This document shows, in pieces, positions 33,567 through 44,756 of a stretch of 64,000 nucleotides of DNA; within the stretch, counting starts at the first letter, position 1, and every line of letters begins with the position of its first letter. This DNA is from Apteryx mantelli (Eukaryota > Chordata > Aves > Apterygiformes > Apterygidae): NCBI RefSeq assembly GCF_036417845.1, contig NC_089991.1, positions 12,927,001-12,991,000 on the forward strand, read 5' to 3'. Under the pieces are notes generated by a model. It was not told where the DNA came from, did no database searches, and saw only the letters and a program-made list of their open reading frames with translations. The position numbers were made by a program, and so were the translations under genes.

Positions 33567-36500
33567 TTAGGCAGGACGCAGGACATCACTACTTCTGACT
33601 GAGGTCTGCGAAAGACTCAGTTGCTCTCTGCTGTTTGCAGCTTAGGTCTCATCCATGCACTTCTCTTGGTACTGATTTGTTTCCCTTTATGGATGCAATG
33701 TACAACCTAAATAGTTAAATTGTGATAGCTCCAAGCTAGCACATAACTGTACTGGTAAATGGGCACTTACTCTGTTCTGTCTGCGTCCTGCAAAGTCCTG
33801 GCACTCTCATAAGTGCAATCACAGCTGCTCTACCAACTCCCTGCAAGGGGAATGGGTTAATAGAGGGCAGTGGTGTGTAGACGTGTCTTTAGCAACTCTG
33901 AATGGAAAGATGCAGTGAATATATTTTTTTCCTGTGTTTTAATGGGTGGTGTAAGTGTGTGCATGCGCAAAAGGGAATTTAATTTCACTTCCATCTAAAT
34001 CTCTCTTGGATACACAAGCCTATAAGCCCTGTATGAGCTCCGGAGGCCTGCACAGGTGGCAGGAGCCAGGCTGGCTTCTGCCCAATCCTCATTTCCTGCC
34101 CCGCTCTCTTGAGACCTGGTGCAATGAAGTGGCTGCACAGCTGCAGAGTGACGGGGCGCGCTGACGTCCCCAGGAACACGGCTGGGCAAGCAGGGACCTG
34201 TTCGGTGGGGAGCTCTGTGGGGGCTCACACAAACAGCTTTGTTTTCAAACTGAATTTTAGACCGGGAGTGACTGGCTAAATACAGCTCGACAGGGTCTTG
34301 TTTGCATAGCTATGTTGGGGCCAGTCAGCAGGTTGCCCTGCGTTTCCGTAATGGCTAATTTCTTCACCTGTCCGCACCTTGAAAACTGTGGCCCACGGTG
34401 GGCAAGAGCCTTTTCTGGGCCTGCCCTGCCTTTTCATTCAGTCTGAGGTGCTGGTACGCATTTCAGGCCCTGCAGAGCCTTGCAGCAGGAATGAGCAAAT
34501 TGCCGGTGAACACGCGTGCCCCTGCTGCTGGCTGCACCCTGCGTGGCTGTGGTGGGGTGCTGCAACGGCTGTGGTGCGGGTGGGGAGCGGAGACGTGAGG
34601 AGGGTGTTTGCCCCACGATTACCCGCTCCTGCTCCTTGGCTGCCAGGAGGCAGGAGACCGCAGCCCGGGATAGCGAGGCATCTCGCCTGCATTAGCGGTG
34701 GAGGCAGCTGGGGGTTATCCTGGATCTGGTAGCGGCCTCGGGGAGGAGCTGTCAAACCGGCCAGGCGGAGACTCCTCCCCATGCTAACGTGGCATCCCGT
34801 CAGGCTTATGCAACCTTGGCCAGGGCCAGTGCCACATGGACCATGCTCTGGCCATCCAAGGAGCCTCCTCCTGTGTTGTCTGGCCTCCTCTTCCTCCCCA
34901 AGGCCCGCAGAGGCGCCCGGGCTGGAGGGGGAGGCACAGAGACTGAACGGACCCAAGTGGCACAAACACTCCTCTGTGCCTCACTGCAGGGTGTTTGCCC
35001 AGCAGGAGAAGCTTATAGCAGTGCTGCAGGGTGGGGGAAGGTGTTAAAGAGTTTGCCGGCGTGGCCTGCTTCGAATTCACGGAGGAGCTGGGGTGAGGCT
35101 CGAATCGCTCTGTGCCTCGCGGCTCTCGTTCGGCCCACGTCTGTAAAATGCAGCAAGTGGCAGGTCAGGGCCGGTGCTGGTGGCTATGCTGGAAGGAGAA
35201 CTGCCGAGAGGGATTTATGGGAGCCATGAGGCTGTGTTTACACAGCAACTGGGAGCCGAAGTCCCCACTTAGGACACAAGTGGGGTCAAGCGTTGCCTGG
35301 GCTGCGGGGCCGGCTCCCTCCCCACGCGTGCCCCAAGATTGCTCTGCAGAGGACAGTGCAGGGCACTTCGCCCACTGGCAACTGGGGCAGTTCCAGGAGG
35401 GAAGCGGTCCCTGGGGTGAGTGGAGGCAGTGTGTGAGCTCCCACGGCCGACATCACCACTGCAGGGCTTGGCTGAGGAGATGCAGTGCTGTCGGTGCTCC
35501 CCCTGCTCTGGCCAGCAGGTCCCAGCACTCTCAGCTTCAGCAACACATGGGATGTCTCCCGGAACAGTGGGGGCGGCCAGGAGCCAGAGGGAACATGGCA
35601 CTGTTTGGAGGTAGACAGGATGTCCAAGTGCATGGAGAAAAGCCTCTGAGAAGTGCAGAGAGAAGCAGCAGTGGCAGAGGAAGGCTGAAGCTGAGGCTGT
35701 CATTGGAGATGCCACTGGGTGCTGGGAAAACAGCAGATTGCCACATCAGACCCAATGGCACCAGTGCTCCACAGTGCAGACAGGCAGAGGACAAGCTGCA
35801 GCAAATTGTAAACCTTCACCATCAGTGAGGCAGGCTAGGTTCCCCCACCTAAACCTCCTGTCCCTTTTTTTTGGTGCATGGGGCCTTAGGAAGGTGACCA
35901 TTCCATAGGTCCTGCAGCTTGGAGGACAGCTGAAGGCCAACATCTGTAAGCCAGCTGTGCAGCACTGAGTTGCACTCCTGTGAGCACCAGAAGCTGAGCT
36001 CTGCTCAGTGGAGGTGCCAGGACCCTCTTCTCTATCATCAGCAGTTGGTAGGGCAGATCTGAGGAGGGGTAGTGGCAAGCGACCATGGAGGCTTCTCTCA
36101 TTTTTGGCTTGGAGTTTGGCATGTGCATACCTAGACTTCCCTGAGCTCTCCCCAGGAACCTGGCCAGCGCAGGAGGAACGCTGCTTTGAGTTTGTCATGA
36201 TTGTGGCTACCAGGGAGCAGCCTGGCCCTGTGTAAACACTACACCCCTGTTAGCCATTGGGTGTCATCGGCAGTACTGAGGGCTCTCTGCCTGGTATATT
36301 CAGCAGCCCTCTCTGAGCCCCAGGTGTGCTGGTTTCTGGTGTGCCTTGTTAAAGCGTTGGCTTCTGTTGATTCCTCTAGGGTATGGCAGGGTATATAAGC
36401 CCCTGCTTGCTAAGATGTTTTCCCCAATCTTATTTTCCTCTGTCCAAAATGACCTTCTGCTGTATGGCACTGGTCTACTCCTCACGCTGCCCTATGCTTG

Positions 36501-37950
36501 CCACAGGGCACCTGCAGAGTGGTGCTAGGCATGGCTGGGGCAGGGTCCCACACAGGGATCCCCACCTGAGCCCCTCTGGCAGGGGAGTGGATGCTGAGCT
36601 CATGCCATGCCCCAGCTTCCAGCTCCAAAGAGCATCCTCTTGGGCAGCAGGATCACGGCAGGTCAGCAGGGAGGGAGTCTGTCCCCAGTGACTCACACTG
36701 TGGGCCAGGCTTGCTTCTTCTGCCCAAGCAGCACCGAGTGCAGAGCGCCTGAGCCATCAGGACCTTTGACCATCAGGCATTCAGGAAAGACCAAGCCCTT
36801 GCAAAGCAGCCAGGGTCTTACAGACACTGCAATGTCCTCTGTGCACAGTCTCTGCCTCCGGGAGGATGTTGTTTTTCAAATAAACTTGTTTTCCCATCTC
36901 CGGTGTGAGACGGCTCTGCAGAGCTTGTTTGCTCAGGCTTTTTCATGCTCCTTCTTCCTCCAAACACAACACTGGCAGCTCGGAGTGTCTGCTGGCTCCT
37001 AGCAAGCATGTAATTCCCTGACCCCAGCTCACTGCACGCCCAGGCTTTGAAACTTGGGATTTTCTGGGCTTGGGGGCATGATGTGAGAGGGCCTTAGTAA
37101 GGGGTTGGGTTCTTTTTAATGCCTTCTTCCACGTGTACACTCACTGCCCTCTCCTTTGGGCTGGATTCTGCCGTGTTTCTGCACGCTGAATATCACTGAA
37201 CCTCAGAGCATCTTCCAAGGCAAACAAGCCCCTTGGGAGAAGCCCAGGAAAAGCCAGGGATGGCAACAAGGGAGGAAATGGACAGATCCACCAGTACTTT
37301 TCCACCCTCCCCCCCCCAAGAAAATGTCCCTCCAGAAGAGAAGAGTTAGTGACCTCAGCTTCAGGTCCTGGCAAATGCAGGGAGCACTTGTGGCAGCCTC
37401 CAGAGCAAATAAAGGAGAGGAGAAGGGACAGTGTGTACTGAGTGGGAGCGGACAGCTGCGGCCGGCCGGAGGAAACCGGCTCCTCCGCCCCCACCCGCAG
37501 GCCCGTCTGTGCACAGGGCCTCTATCCCAGCAAAGCAGCCATCGCCTCCATCCCCGCGGTCCCAGCTCTCTGATGGCCTCGGGAAGCTGCCTTCTGCACC
37601 CCTGTGCCTATTTCGTATGGGCCCTGCCGGGCGGAGAGAAGGGCACCCTGCTGCTTACAGGGTGAGCCTGGCTCCGAGTGAAGCGCTGAGATTTGCAGGG
37701 AGATTTCAGCCTCCGTGTGGCCCGACCATGCTAAATTAGCATGGAGCTGGAGCTAGGCCAGCCTGTTTCATGCCCTGGCAGCACAGTCTTGTCGCAGCTT
37801 TATGCCCAGAAAGAGCAGCCTTGCATGGGGAGGAAGAGAAAAGAGGCACTGGCAAATGAGATGTTCACACATGTCTGCTGGAAGAACAAGGCATGTTTTC
37901 TGACTCTGGTCAGGGAAGACGCAAGAAATTCTTTCTGTCTGAATGAAGCT

Positions 37951-37984
37951 ATCCATCCATCCGTCTGTCCGTCTGTCTGTCTAT
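37951..37984. repeat. Compound tetranucleotide microsatellite (ATCC)n(GTCT)n
   Basis: Tetramer repeats shift from ATCC through GTCC to GTCT across about 34 bp in SPARC intron 1. The mix of units suggests point changes followed by slippage. Confidence 0.85.
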
Positions 37985-38620
37985 TCCCCCTTGCAGCTTG
38001 GCTAGGAGGGACCCAGGGGGCTCTGATGCCCCTTCCATCTCCTCGCTCCTGCTTGAGGAACCGAGGCAGGTGGAGGAGAGGAGGGCGAGCGGAAAGGCTG
38101 GGGGAGCAGAAGTCTTGGCAGGCAAAGAGACGCCTTTGGAGGCGTGAGACAGCCAGGGGGGTTTTGCGGGCGGAAGAGAGAAGGAGCCCTCCTCTCGCTG
38201 TCAGGCATGGGATGCTGCTGGCATATTAAGCGGCCAGCTGAGCTCTTCTTTCCTCTCGCACAGACGGGCTCAATCCCGCCAAACAGGAACTGAGGGGAAC
38301 AAGGGCAGGGTTATTTCACCAGCTGGGACTCTGCTTCTGGCTCGAATTGCAACTGGTGTTAGCTGGGCTCCCTGCGTTGCCTCTCTTACTCATCCTAGAG
38401 AGCATTTTGGCTCCTGAATCAGCTGCAGATGTGGAGGGTGCAAAGTCCTTCCTGGGGCCCATCTTCTGTGCAGTACCTCCTGGCAGGACAACCCAGATGC
38501 GTCCTGCCTCCCTTGATGTCAGTTTGGGGGCCCTCAGGCCTGAGCAGGAAAGTGAAAAATTATGGTAGAGATTTCAACATTTGGGGGTGCCAGGAATGGG
38601 TGACTGGGCCCTGCCATCTC

Positions 38621-38682
38621 TAGTAATGTGGGATTGTAGTAGTAGACACCTGTAGGTGTAGACACCTGTAGTAATGTGGGAT
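38621..38682. repeat. Nested short direct repeats in SPARC intron 1
   Basis: A 14-bp word starting TAGTAATG occurs at 38621-38634 and 38669-38682. Between the copies a 13-bp word, GTAGACACCTGTA, occurs at 38642-38654 and 38658-38670. Two CACCT E-box-like cores lie in the inner repeats. Confidence 0.85.
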
Positions 38683-39214
38683 GCCTAGTAAGGTGTCCGT
38701 GTGGAATGGGTTTTTCTGGGCACTTATTAAAAGAAGTAATTCTGAAGTGGTCCCCACCTCCGTATTCTCTCTTTCCTTCCTGCCCTTTAATTTTTCTTCT
38801 GATTGACAAATAAAATGGTAGAGAGCTTTATTTCCTGTACCTGGCACTGTTATCAGGGGTTTTTAAAGTGCAAAGCACCTTTTTGTCCAAAATGACTTAC
38901 ATGCAGGAAAGGTGAATTGCCTTTTTGACTGCCATTTTTCTAGTGCATCAAGGAATCTAACCCCCACGTTCCCATTTTGCAAAAACAAATGAATTTGTAC
39001 TGAAAGCAATACTCGGCTTAAAGTTTTGGTTAGAAAAGTCAGTATGTGGGGCTGTATTATCAAACAGACAAGGCAGGAAATGAAGAAAACGCCCTTTTCT
39101 ACATGTCTCATCACCAGCTGTGAACTCAGCCCGGAGCCGAGCAGCATATGGTGGTCTGAAGACCTCATTCCTCATCTCTCCTTTTCCTCTCTGTTATTCA
39201 GGGTTTGCTGAAAG

Positions 39215-39271
39215 ATGAGGGCCTGGATTTTCTTCCTGCTCTGCCTGGCAGGCAAAGCCCTGGCGGCACCG
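39215..39271 (+). CDS. SPARC: SPARC coding exon 2, signal peptide
   Basis: The exon begins at 39202 with 13 bases of 5' UTR and encodes residues 1-19, [19 protein letters not shown]. Residues 1-17 form a signal peptide with a hydrophobic core and an ALA|AP cleavage site. The donor GTAAGT at 39272 is consensus. Confidence 0.97.
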
Positions 39272-42200
39272 GTAAGTGTGGCAGTCAGCAGGATGGCTCT
39301 CTGCTGTCAGGTTGCCTGTTGGCCATTTCTGATGGGGATTTTCTTTTGCAACGAGTAAAACTGGGAGCCCTCGCGGGAGCGTTTCACCCTCTTGCAGGCT
39401 CCCCGAGGACAAAATGGCCACCCTGTCCCCAAGTGCTGTTAGGAACAGTGGGCAGAGGGAGAGAGGAAACTCGAGGGTGGTCCTGCCGCCTCTCCTGCGC
39501 TGGCGCGTTGCCCGCCTCGGGACCATGCTCCCCGTGAGCCGTGGCTCACAGCTCTTTTCCCCTGCAGCAGGAGGCTCTGCCTGATGAGACGGAGGTCATC
39601 GAAGATCCCACCACAGAGGTAGGCAGCTCCGCTCCTCACTGCCTGTCCCCGGCAGGAAGAGTGGGGCCACAGTGGGTCTCCCCACATCCCCACCTGAGCA
39701 GTCCCTCCATATCCAGCTGGGCCGCGAGGCCGCCCTGCATGCAAACTGATTAAATAAACCTGAAGAGCTTGGAAGCCCTTCATTTTGGTGCTCACTGGTG
39801 TGCTACAGAAAGTCTCCATGGGGACAAACGACATTATTTCATGGGTATCTTCCTCCAAGCATTGGTGTCTGCTGGGACCCCCCCCCCCCCCCATTTCCCA
39901 CCAGCTCTCCCAAAGCAGCTCTGAAGTGTGGAGGAGGAGAGGAAGCATTGGGCTGCAGTGCCCCAGGGAAGGGGGCCGCTGGGGCTGAGCCCCCCATGTG
40001 CCCCGCTGGACACTCTGGCTTCTCCCACAGGAGCCTGTGGGGGTGAACCCTGTCCAGGTGGAGGTGGGCGAGTTCGAGGAACCCACGGAGGATGTAGAGG
40101 AGATCGTCGCAGAGAGTGAGTCGTTTCCCTCCCCCTGCAGCCCCAGCTTTCACCCCTCTGCCCCCACTCCCAGCTGGGGGCCTTTAGCCACCCCAGACAA
40201 TGAGGGGCTTCCTCAAGAAGTGCTGCAGCACAAGGACAATGCCAAACTAGACGCATGTTTAAAAGATAGGAAGGTGCATGACCTCTTCCTGCACTAGATT
40301 CTCCATAACCCTTTTTTGCAACAGGAAAGCCATTACATTGTGTGGCTACAGAAAGGAGACCAGGAACAGCCCAGGGGCTACTGGGGGGCTTCAGAAACCT
40401 TCACATCTTCCCAGTGCAGGGAGAAGCGCTTGGGGTAGTCCCTGCTGAATGTTTTCTGTGCCCGTGGGGTAAGGCCAGCTGGCAGGAGGTGAGGACAGGG
40501 CAGGCTCTGACTGTGCTTCCTGCCCTCTCCTAGATCCCTGCCAGAACCACCACTGCAAGCATGGCAAGGTGTGCGAGGTGGACGACAACAACTCGCCCAT
40601 GTGCGTATGCCAGGACCCCTCCAGCTGCCCAGCCACTGCCGGCATGTTCGAGAAGGTGAGGGCAGAGGCCGCATGATGGACAGGAGCGGGCAGGGGCCCC
40701 CATGCAGGGCACCGCTGGCTTCAGGCAATGCAGGGGACATGGTTAGGGTTGGGGTGGCAGGTCCCCATCTGGCCTCTGTCAGTGAAGCCCAAAGAGCCAT
40801 TGTCCACTTGGTGACCCTCAGGGACTGAGGCAGTCCTCCTGTTTGGAAGCTCTCCCTGCTGACCCCCAAGCGGGGCTGGGCTTTGCTCCCTCTCATGCCA
40901 TGTCCCCCCATCCTATGCAGGTCTGCGGTACTGACAATAAGACCTACGATTCCTCCTGCCATTTCTTTGCCACCAAATGCACCTTGGAGGGAACCAAGAA
41001 GGGACACAAACTGCACCTGGACTACATCGGGCCTTGCAAATGTAAGTGCAGGTGCTCCCTTAGACAAGGGTGCCCCTAACCTGAGCACATCCCCTTTCAG
41101 AGCCATGGCCTGGACCTTGCCTGTGGGCTGAGGGATACTCTAAGCCTCAGTCAGGCTTTCCAGGCTGGCCTGATGCCCACATTGCAACTAAATGTATCCT
41201 CAGGGAAAGCTCAGGAACACAACCGAGACTCAGACCCAAAGTCACAGAAAGGCCATGGGGATCACTTGTTCCCAGGAAACAGGCTTTGAAGAAGGGTGAA
41301 GCATGGTTCCAAAGCTGGCTGTTTGCTCTGGTTCCCATTTTCCATGCCTGCCCCATAAGCAGCCCCTGGAGGCACCCCCCCCCCCCCCCAGGCCATTGGA
41401 CCAGCCTCAAGGACTCAACCATCCGATTCTGCACCAGGGAAGGAGGCCAGCAGGTTTCAGATGAGCCACAGAGACCTCTTCTTATCTCGCATTTGAGCAC
41501 CCAGCTTGCAGTCGATGTCCTTGATGATGCTCCAAGTCAGCTGAGACAGAAATTCATTTCCAAGCACTTGTTTTTTTGGGAACAGAGAGGATTTAACTTG
41601 GGAGTGAGAAACAAGTAGCTCAAGATAAAGAGATAGTGAAGGTTCAGGCAGGTTCAGGGTTGAGGTGGGAGGATGCTGGGTTTGTGTGTCCGGGTGCTGT
41701 GTTGACTGCCATGTGCTGGCTTCAGTCATCCCCGCCTGCCTGGACGCGGAGCTGACCGAGTTCCCCCTGCGCATGCGGGACTGGCTCAAGAACGTGCTGA
41801 TCACCCTGTATGAGCGTGATGAGGACAACAACCTTCTGACCGAGAAGCAGAAGCTCAAGGTGAGGGGCTGGGGTGGGACGGAGCCTGGGAACTTAACCCA
41901 ACAGACCCCAGCACGCAGAATCACAGAATGGCTGAGGATGGAAGGGACCTCTGGAGATCATCTAGCCCAGCCCACCTGGGGAGCCCATGTCGACGCACAC
42001 TTGTGCAGCTCCTGCAGAGAGAGCCCGATGTCGCTCACAAATGCCAAACCAGCCCCGTTCCTACAGGCTCCCTCCATCCTCCCAGACAGCTCTCCCTCAT
42101 ATCCATCCGGAACAACCCCTGGGTACCCCACATAAAGCCCCTCCTGGGCACCCCATGCCCCACCTAACCCCAGCTGACAAGGTCTCCTTGGCATCTCCTA

Positions 42201-43494
42201 TGACAGGTGAAGAAGATCCATGAGAACGAGAAGCGCCTGGAAGCTGGTGACCACACTGTGGAGCTGCTGGCCCGTGACTTTGAGAAGAACTACAACATGT
42301 ACATCTTCCCCGTGCACTGGCAGTTTGGCCAGCTGGACCAGCACCCCATTGATGGGTGAGTGTCTGCAGAGCAGGACGGGGGCACCTGGTGGGACCCCTT
42401 CCTGCCTGAGGACAAGGATGATTTGGTCATGGCAGGAGTCGAGGCAGGTCAGAGACAAGACAGAGGTGGTGGCTGATGGCAGAGGCACAGGCAAAGCCCT
42501 GTTGAAGGACAACACCTGCACACAGCTGGCTGGGGCCAGAGTGAACCTGCCTGGGGTGGAGGCAGTTTTGACTTTTGTGAAAAGCTCTTCTGCAGAAAGA
42601 GGGGACACCCCCAGCCCCAGCTGCTCCCATCACCCTTGGGTGGAGTTCCTGTCTTCTCAGACTTACTGTTGCATGATAGTTCCCTAAAATATCTTACTCC
42701 AAAGGCACCAGGATAACTTTGACAGCTGAAATAGCAGCTGTTGGCTTAGCCATGTGGTGGATGTGGGTGCCTGAGTGACCACACGCTGGCTGGCGGAATG
42801 GGGGCAGTGGTGAGGACCCTCAACTGCTGGGTCCATTGCCACTTGCACGGACAGATGCAAAAGGAGACACTAGTCCCCAGCCTTCATTGCATCCAGTGGT
42901 GGACACTGGGAGGGCCTTGGGAGAGCAGCTCACACTGGAGGGAGGGATGGCGTAGGCACCCCTGGCGTGGGGCTGGGGCATGCGGCTTGCCCTGCGGTGG
43001 CTCCTGCGGCCAGCAGAGCATCTCCCCCTGCGGGGAGGTGGTTATGGAGCATGCACTGATGGTGCTGGTTGCTGCGGCAGGTACCTGTCCCACACCGAGC
43101 TGGCCCCTCTCCGCGCCCCCCTCATCCCCATGGAGCACTGCACCACCCGCTTCTTCGAGGCCTGTGACCTGGACAATGACAAGTACATCGCCCTGGAGGA
43201 GTGGGCCAGCTGCTTCGGCATCAAGGAGCGTAAGTACCTGCCAGCCCGGGGAGGGAATGAGGGTGGAGGAGACACCCCAAAACACCCTGAAGCTCCTGAC
43301 TGGGCTGAAGCAAGTGTGTTACAGCTGATCCTGGGGAGGGAAGAGCAGGGGAGACTGGGGGGGATTGCGGGAGCTGTGGGACCACAGTGGAGGCAGATCC
43401 TGTGCTTGTGTCTGGCTCCCAGGCCGAATCCAGCTCCTAACCTTGTCTCTCTCTTCCTTCTACAGAGGATATAGACAAGGATCTTGTGATCTAA
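39215..43494 (+). CDS. SPARC: SPARC (osteonectin), secreted matricellular glycoprotein, nine coding exons
   Basis: Joining 39215-39271, 39568-39618, 40031-40115, 40534-40655, 40921-41041, 41726-41859, 42207-42355, 43081-43229 and 43466-43494 gives 298 residues with a continuous frame and GT-AG junctions throughout. I recognise SPARC, which binds collagen and calcium and modulates matrix assembly and cell adhesion. Residues 1-17 are a signal peptide. Residues 18-65 form the acidic, low-affinity calcium region, shorter than in mammals. A follistatin-like domain follows with ten cysteines (67 to 144), the sequon NKT at 111-113 and the copper-binding KGHK at 132-135. The extracellular calcium domain covers about 146-298, with Cys150 and Cys260 and a canonical EF-hand loop [12 protein letters not shown] at 269-280 flanked by Cys268 and Cys284. 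The human protein has 303 residues; the difference lies in the acidic region. Nothing is broken. Context: downstream of ATOX1, same strand. Confidence 0.98.
39568..39618 (+). CDS. SPARC: SPARC coding exon 3, acidic region
   Basis: This 51-base exon encodes residues 20-36, rich in Glu and Asp. The acceptor is a tandem CAGCAG (39565-39570), so splicing may also start at 39571 and drop Gln20. The donor is GTAGGC. Confidence 0.95.
40031..40115 (+). CDS. SPARC: SPARC coding exon 4, acidic region
   Basis: Encodes residues 37-64 plus the first base of Asn65. About 11 of the 28 residues are Glu or Asp, and the stretch [13 protein letters not shown] is typical of the family. The donor is GTGAGT. Confidence 0.97.
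40534..40655 (+). CDS. SPARC: SPARC coding exon 5, follistatin-like domain first half
   Basis: Encodes residues 65-105, with Cys67, 72, 78, 88, 90 and 96 in the follistatin pattern. The acceptor is a C/T-rich tract ending CCTAG and the donor is GTGAGG. Confidence 0.97.
40921..41041 (+). CDS. SPARC: SPARC coding exon 6, Kazal-like half with GHK motif
   Basis: Encodes residues 106-145 and the first base of Phe146. It holds Cys107, 118, 125 and 144, the N-glycosylation sequon at Asn111 and the KGHK copper-binding, angiogenic peptide at 132-135. The donor is GTAAGT. Confidence 0.97.
41726..41859 (+). CDS. SPARC: SPARC coding exon 7, start of the calcium/collagen domain
   Basis: Encodes residues 146-190, including Cys150 and the helix LRMRDWLKN (160-168), part of the collagen-binding face in mammals. 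The donor is GTGAGG. Confidence 0.97.
41916..41985 (-). mobile_element. CR1 LINE fragment, 3' end, antisense within SPARC intron 7
   Basis: The sequence from AGAATCACAGAATGG through GGAAGGGACCTCTGGAGATCATCTAG is the classic reverse complement of an avian CR1 3' end. The match fades after about 41985. It begins only 56 bases past the exon 7 donor in a 347-bp intron. Confidence 0.9.
42207..42355 (+). CDS. SPARC: SPARC coding exon 8
   Basis: Encodes residues 191-239 and two bases of Gly240. It contains the long helix [16 protein letters not shown] and the segment [19 protein letters not shown] that begins the variant first EF-hand. The donor is GTGAG at 42356. Confidence 0.97.
43081..43229 (+). 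CDS. SPARC: SPARC coding exon 9, EF-hand pair
   Basis: Completes Gly240 and encodes residues 241-289. The second EF-hand loop (269-280) has Asp269, Asp271, Asp273, Tyr275 and Glu280 in ligand positions, flanked by Cys268 and Cys284. The donor is GTAAGT. Confidence 0.97.
43466..43494 (+). CDS. SPARC: SPARC coding exon 10, C-terminus and stop
   Basis: Completes Gln290 and encodes DIDKDLVI (291-298), then TAA at 43492-43494. The same exon continues as the 3' UTR. Confidence 0.97.
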
Positions 43495-43598
43495 AGCCCC
43501 AGCTTCCCTCTCTGCTGCCAACTTTGTCTTGTTTTAACCTTCCCATTTCCTACGTTTTTTAAACCTCTTTTGTTTCGTTTTGTTTTTCCCTGGGAACA

Positions 43599-43639
43599 AG
43601 GTGCTAATATAGATCTAAACGTATATAATAACGGTGCTA
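43599..43639 (+). promoter_or_regulatory. SPARC: Two miR-29 seed matches in the SPARC 3' UTR
   Basis: GGTGCTA, a match to miR-29 positions 2-7 with an A opposite position 1, occurs at 43599-43605 and 43633-43639. The sites lie 34 bases apart, a spacing that often allows cooperative repression. SPARC is an established miR-29 target in mammals. Confidence 0.75.
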
Positions 43640-44167
43640 AGAGAAATAACAGTCCTCCTTAATAGCCTAATCTGTTACCACTAGATTATTCACTCAGCTG
43701 TTTCCACATGCTCTTATTGGCCCTCTCTCTCCAATGTCTTTACAATTGACTGACCCTGTTCCTGTCCTAAATATCCGCTCCGTCTCCGTATCTGCTCTTG
43801 GACAGACTTCTGCTAACTTCTTACTAACAGCACATTCTTCAGACACTTCAGCGTAGGCGCTAAGACATCGCAGCTGATTTACTGCCCTGAGTTACAGACC
43901 GCAAGCAAGGGAAGGCAGGCCAAGGATGTTGGAAGATTGGGCTTTTCAAGCAGAGCGGCTGCCAGTGACATTGTGGAGAGCTGGATTTCAACGTGTGGTA
44001 GGGGGGGATGAAGAGGTGGTGAGACTGCTAGAGGAGAGCCAGAGTGGCAGGATTTTGTGTTGCTTTTTTTTTTTAATTCCCAGGGCTTGAATTTAACAAT
44101 CATTGGGCACAAAAAACCCCCCGGCTAACCAAACAAATGAACAGGAGAACGCACAAAAATTCAAACA

Positions 44168-44215
44168 AATAAAATGAAACACATGCCATCCTGTAAAATC
44201 TCCTCTAAAAATAAA
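44168..44215 (+). terminator. SPARC: Proximal SPARC poly(A) signals (two AATAAA)
   Basis: Canonical hexamers lie at 44168-44173 and 44210-44215. Either would give a 3' UTR of about 0.7 kb. Confidence 0.5.
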
Positions 44216-44750
44216 GGCTTGAAAATGCTATGTGCTTTACCATTACTCCATGATTGTACTGCTGTTGTGTTTTCTGTGCTGCAAAGGGAGATTCGGTGTT
44301 GACACATGTTCCTCCAGGGTGTTCGTGGCTGGCCTTGCGATTGCAATTCTGCTGTAGCTGAGATAAAGCTCTTGGCTTCCTTAAATCACGTTGCCCTTGA
44401 GCACTTTCACTTCTCCCTTAGTCATTCTTAAATTCCAGCCCTGTTCTCCCAGGGAAGCTGTGTTAGGTTTGGAAGGGACATTTCTGCTCAGAAAGAGGCA
44501 TGCTTGCAACACACGCCCTGTAATATTTTTTCTTGTTGTGGATTTGGGGGTTTAAGGGATGAGAGGGAGGGAAGGGAGAGGGTATTTGGATTTTCCTTTG
44601 TAGAGAAGGTCCTGACAGGAGTGAAGGGATGGTTACGTCTCACAGGCTGAGAACTCTTTTTTTGGTTTGTTTGTTTTTACTTCTGAATGTTCCCTGTGCC
44701 TTATATTATTAAATTCCTGCCACAGTGTGAGCAACCTGATGAGTCTCTGT

Positions 44751-44756
44751 AATAAA
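44751..44756 (+). terminator. SPARC: Distal SPARC poly(A) signal AATAAA
   Basis: A canonical hexamer followed within 60 bases by a T/GT-rich stretch. It is the most likely main 3' end because of the resulting transcript length. Confidence 0.65.

Larger units (their letters stand above)
31952..39201 (+). other. SPARC: SPARC intron 1 (7.25 kb)
   Basis: This is the long first intron between the noncoding exon 1 and the exon with the start codon. It begins GTATGG and ends in a pyrimidine-rich tract and TTATTCAG. Inside are a (TAAA)n/(TA)n tract (33526-33566), a tetranucleotide microsatellite (37951-37984) and a nested short duplication (38621-38682). I see no other gene in it. Large first introns of matrix genes often hold enhancers, but none is identifiable here by sequence alone. 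Confidence 0.85.
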
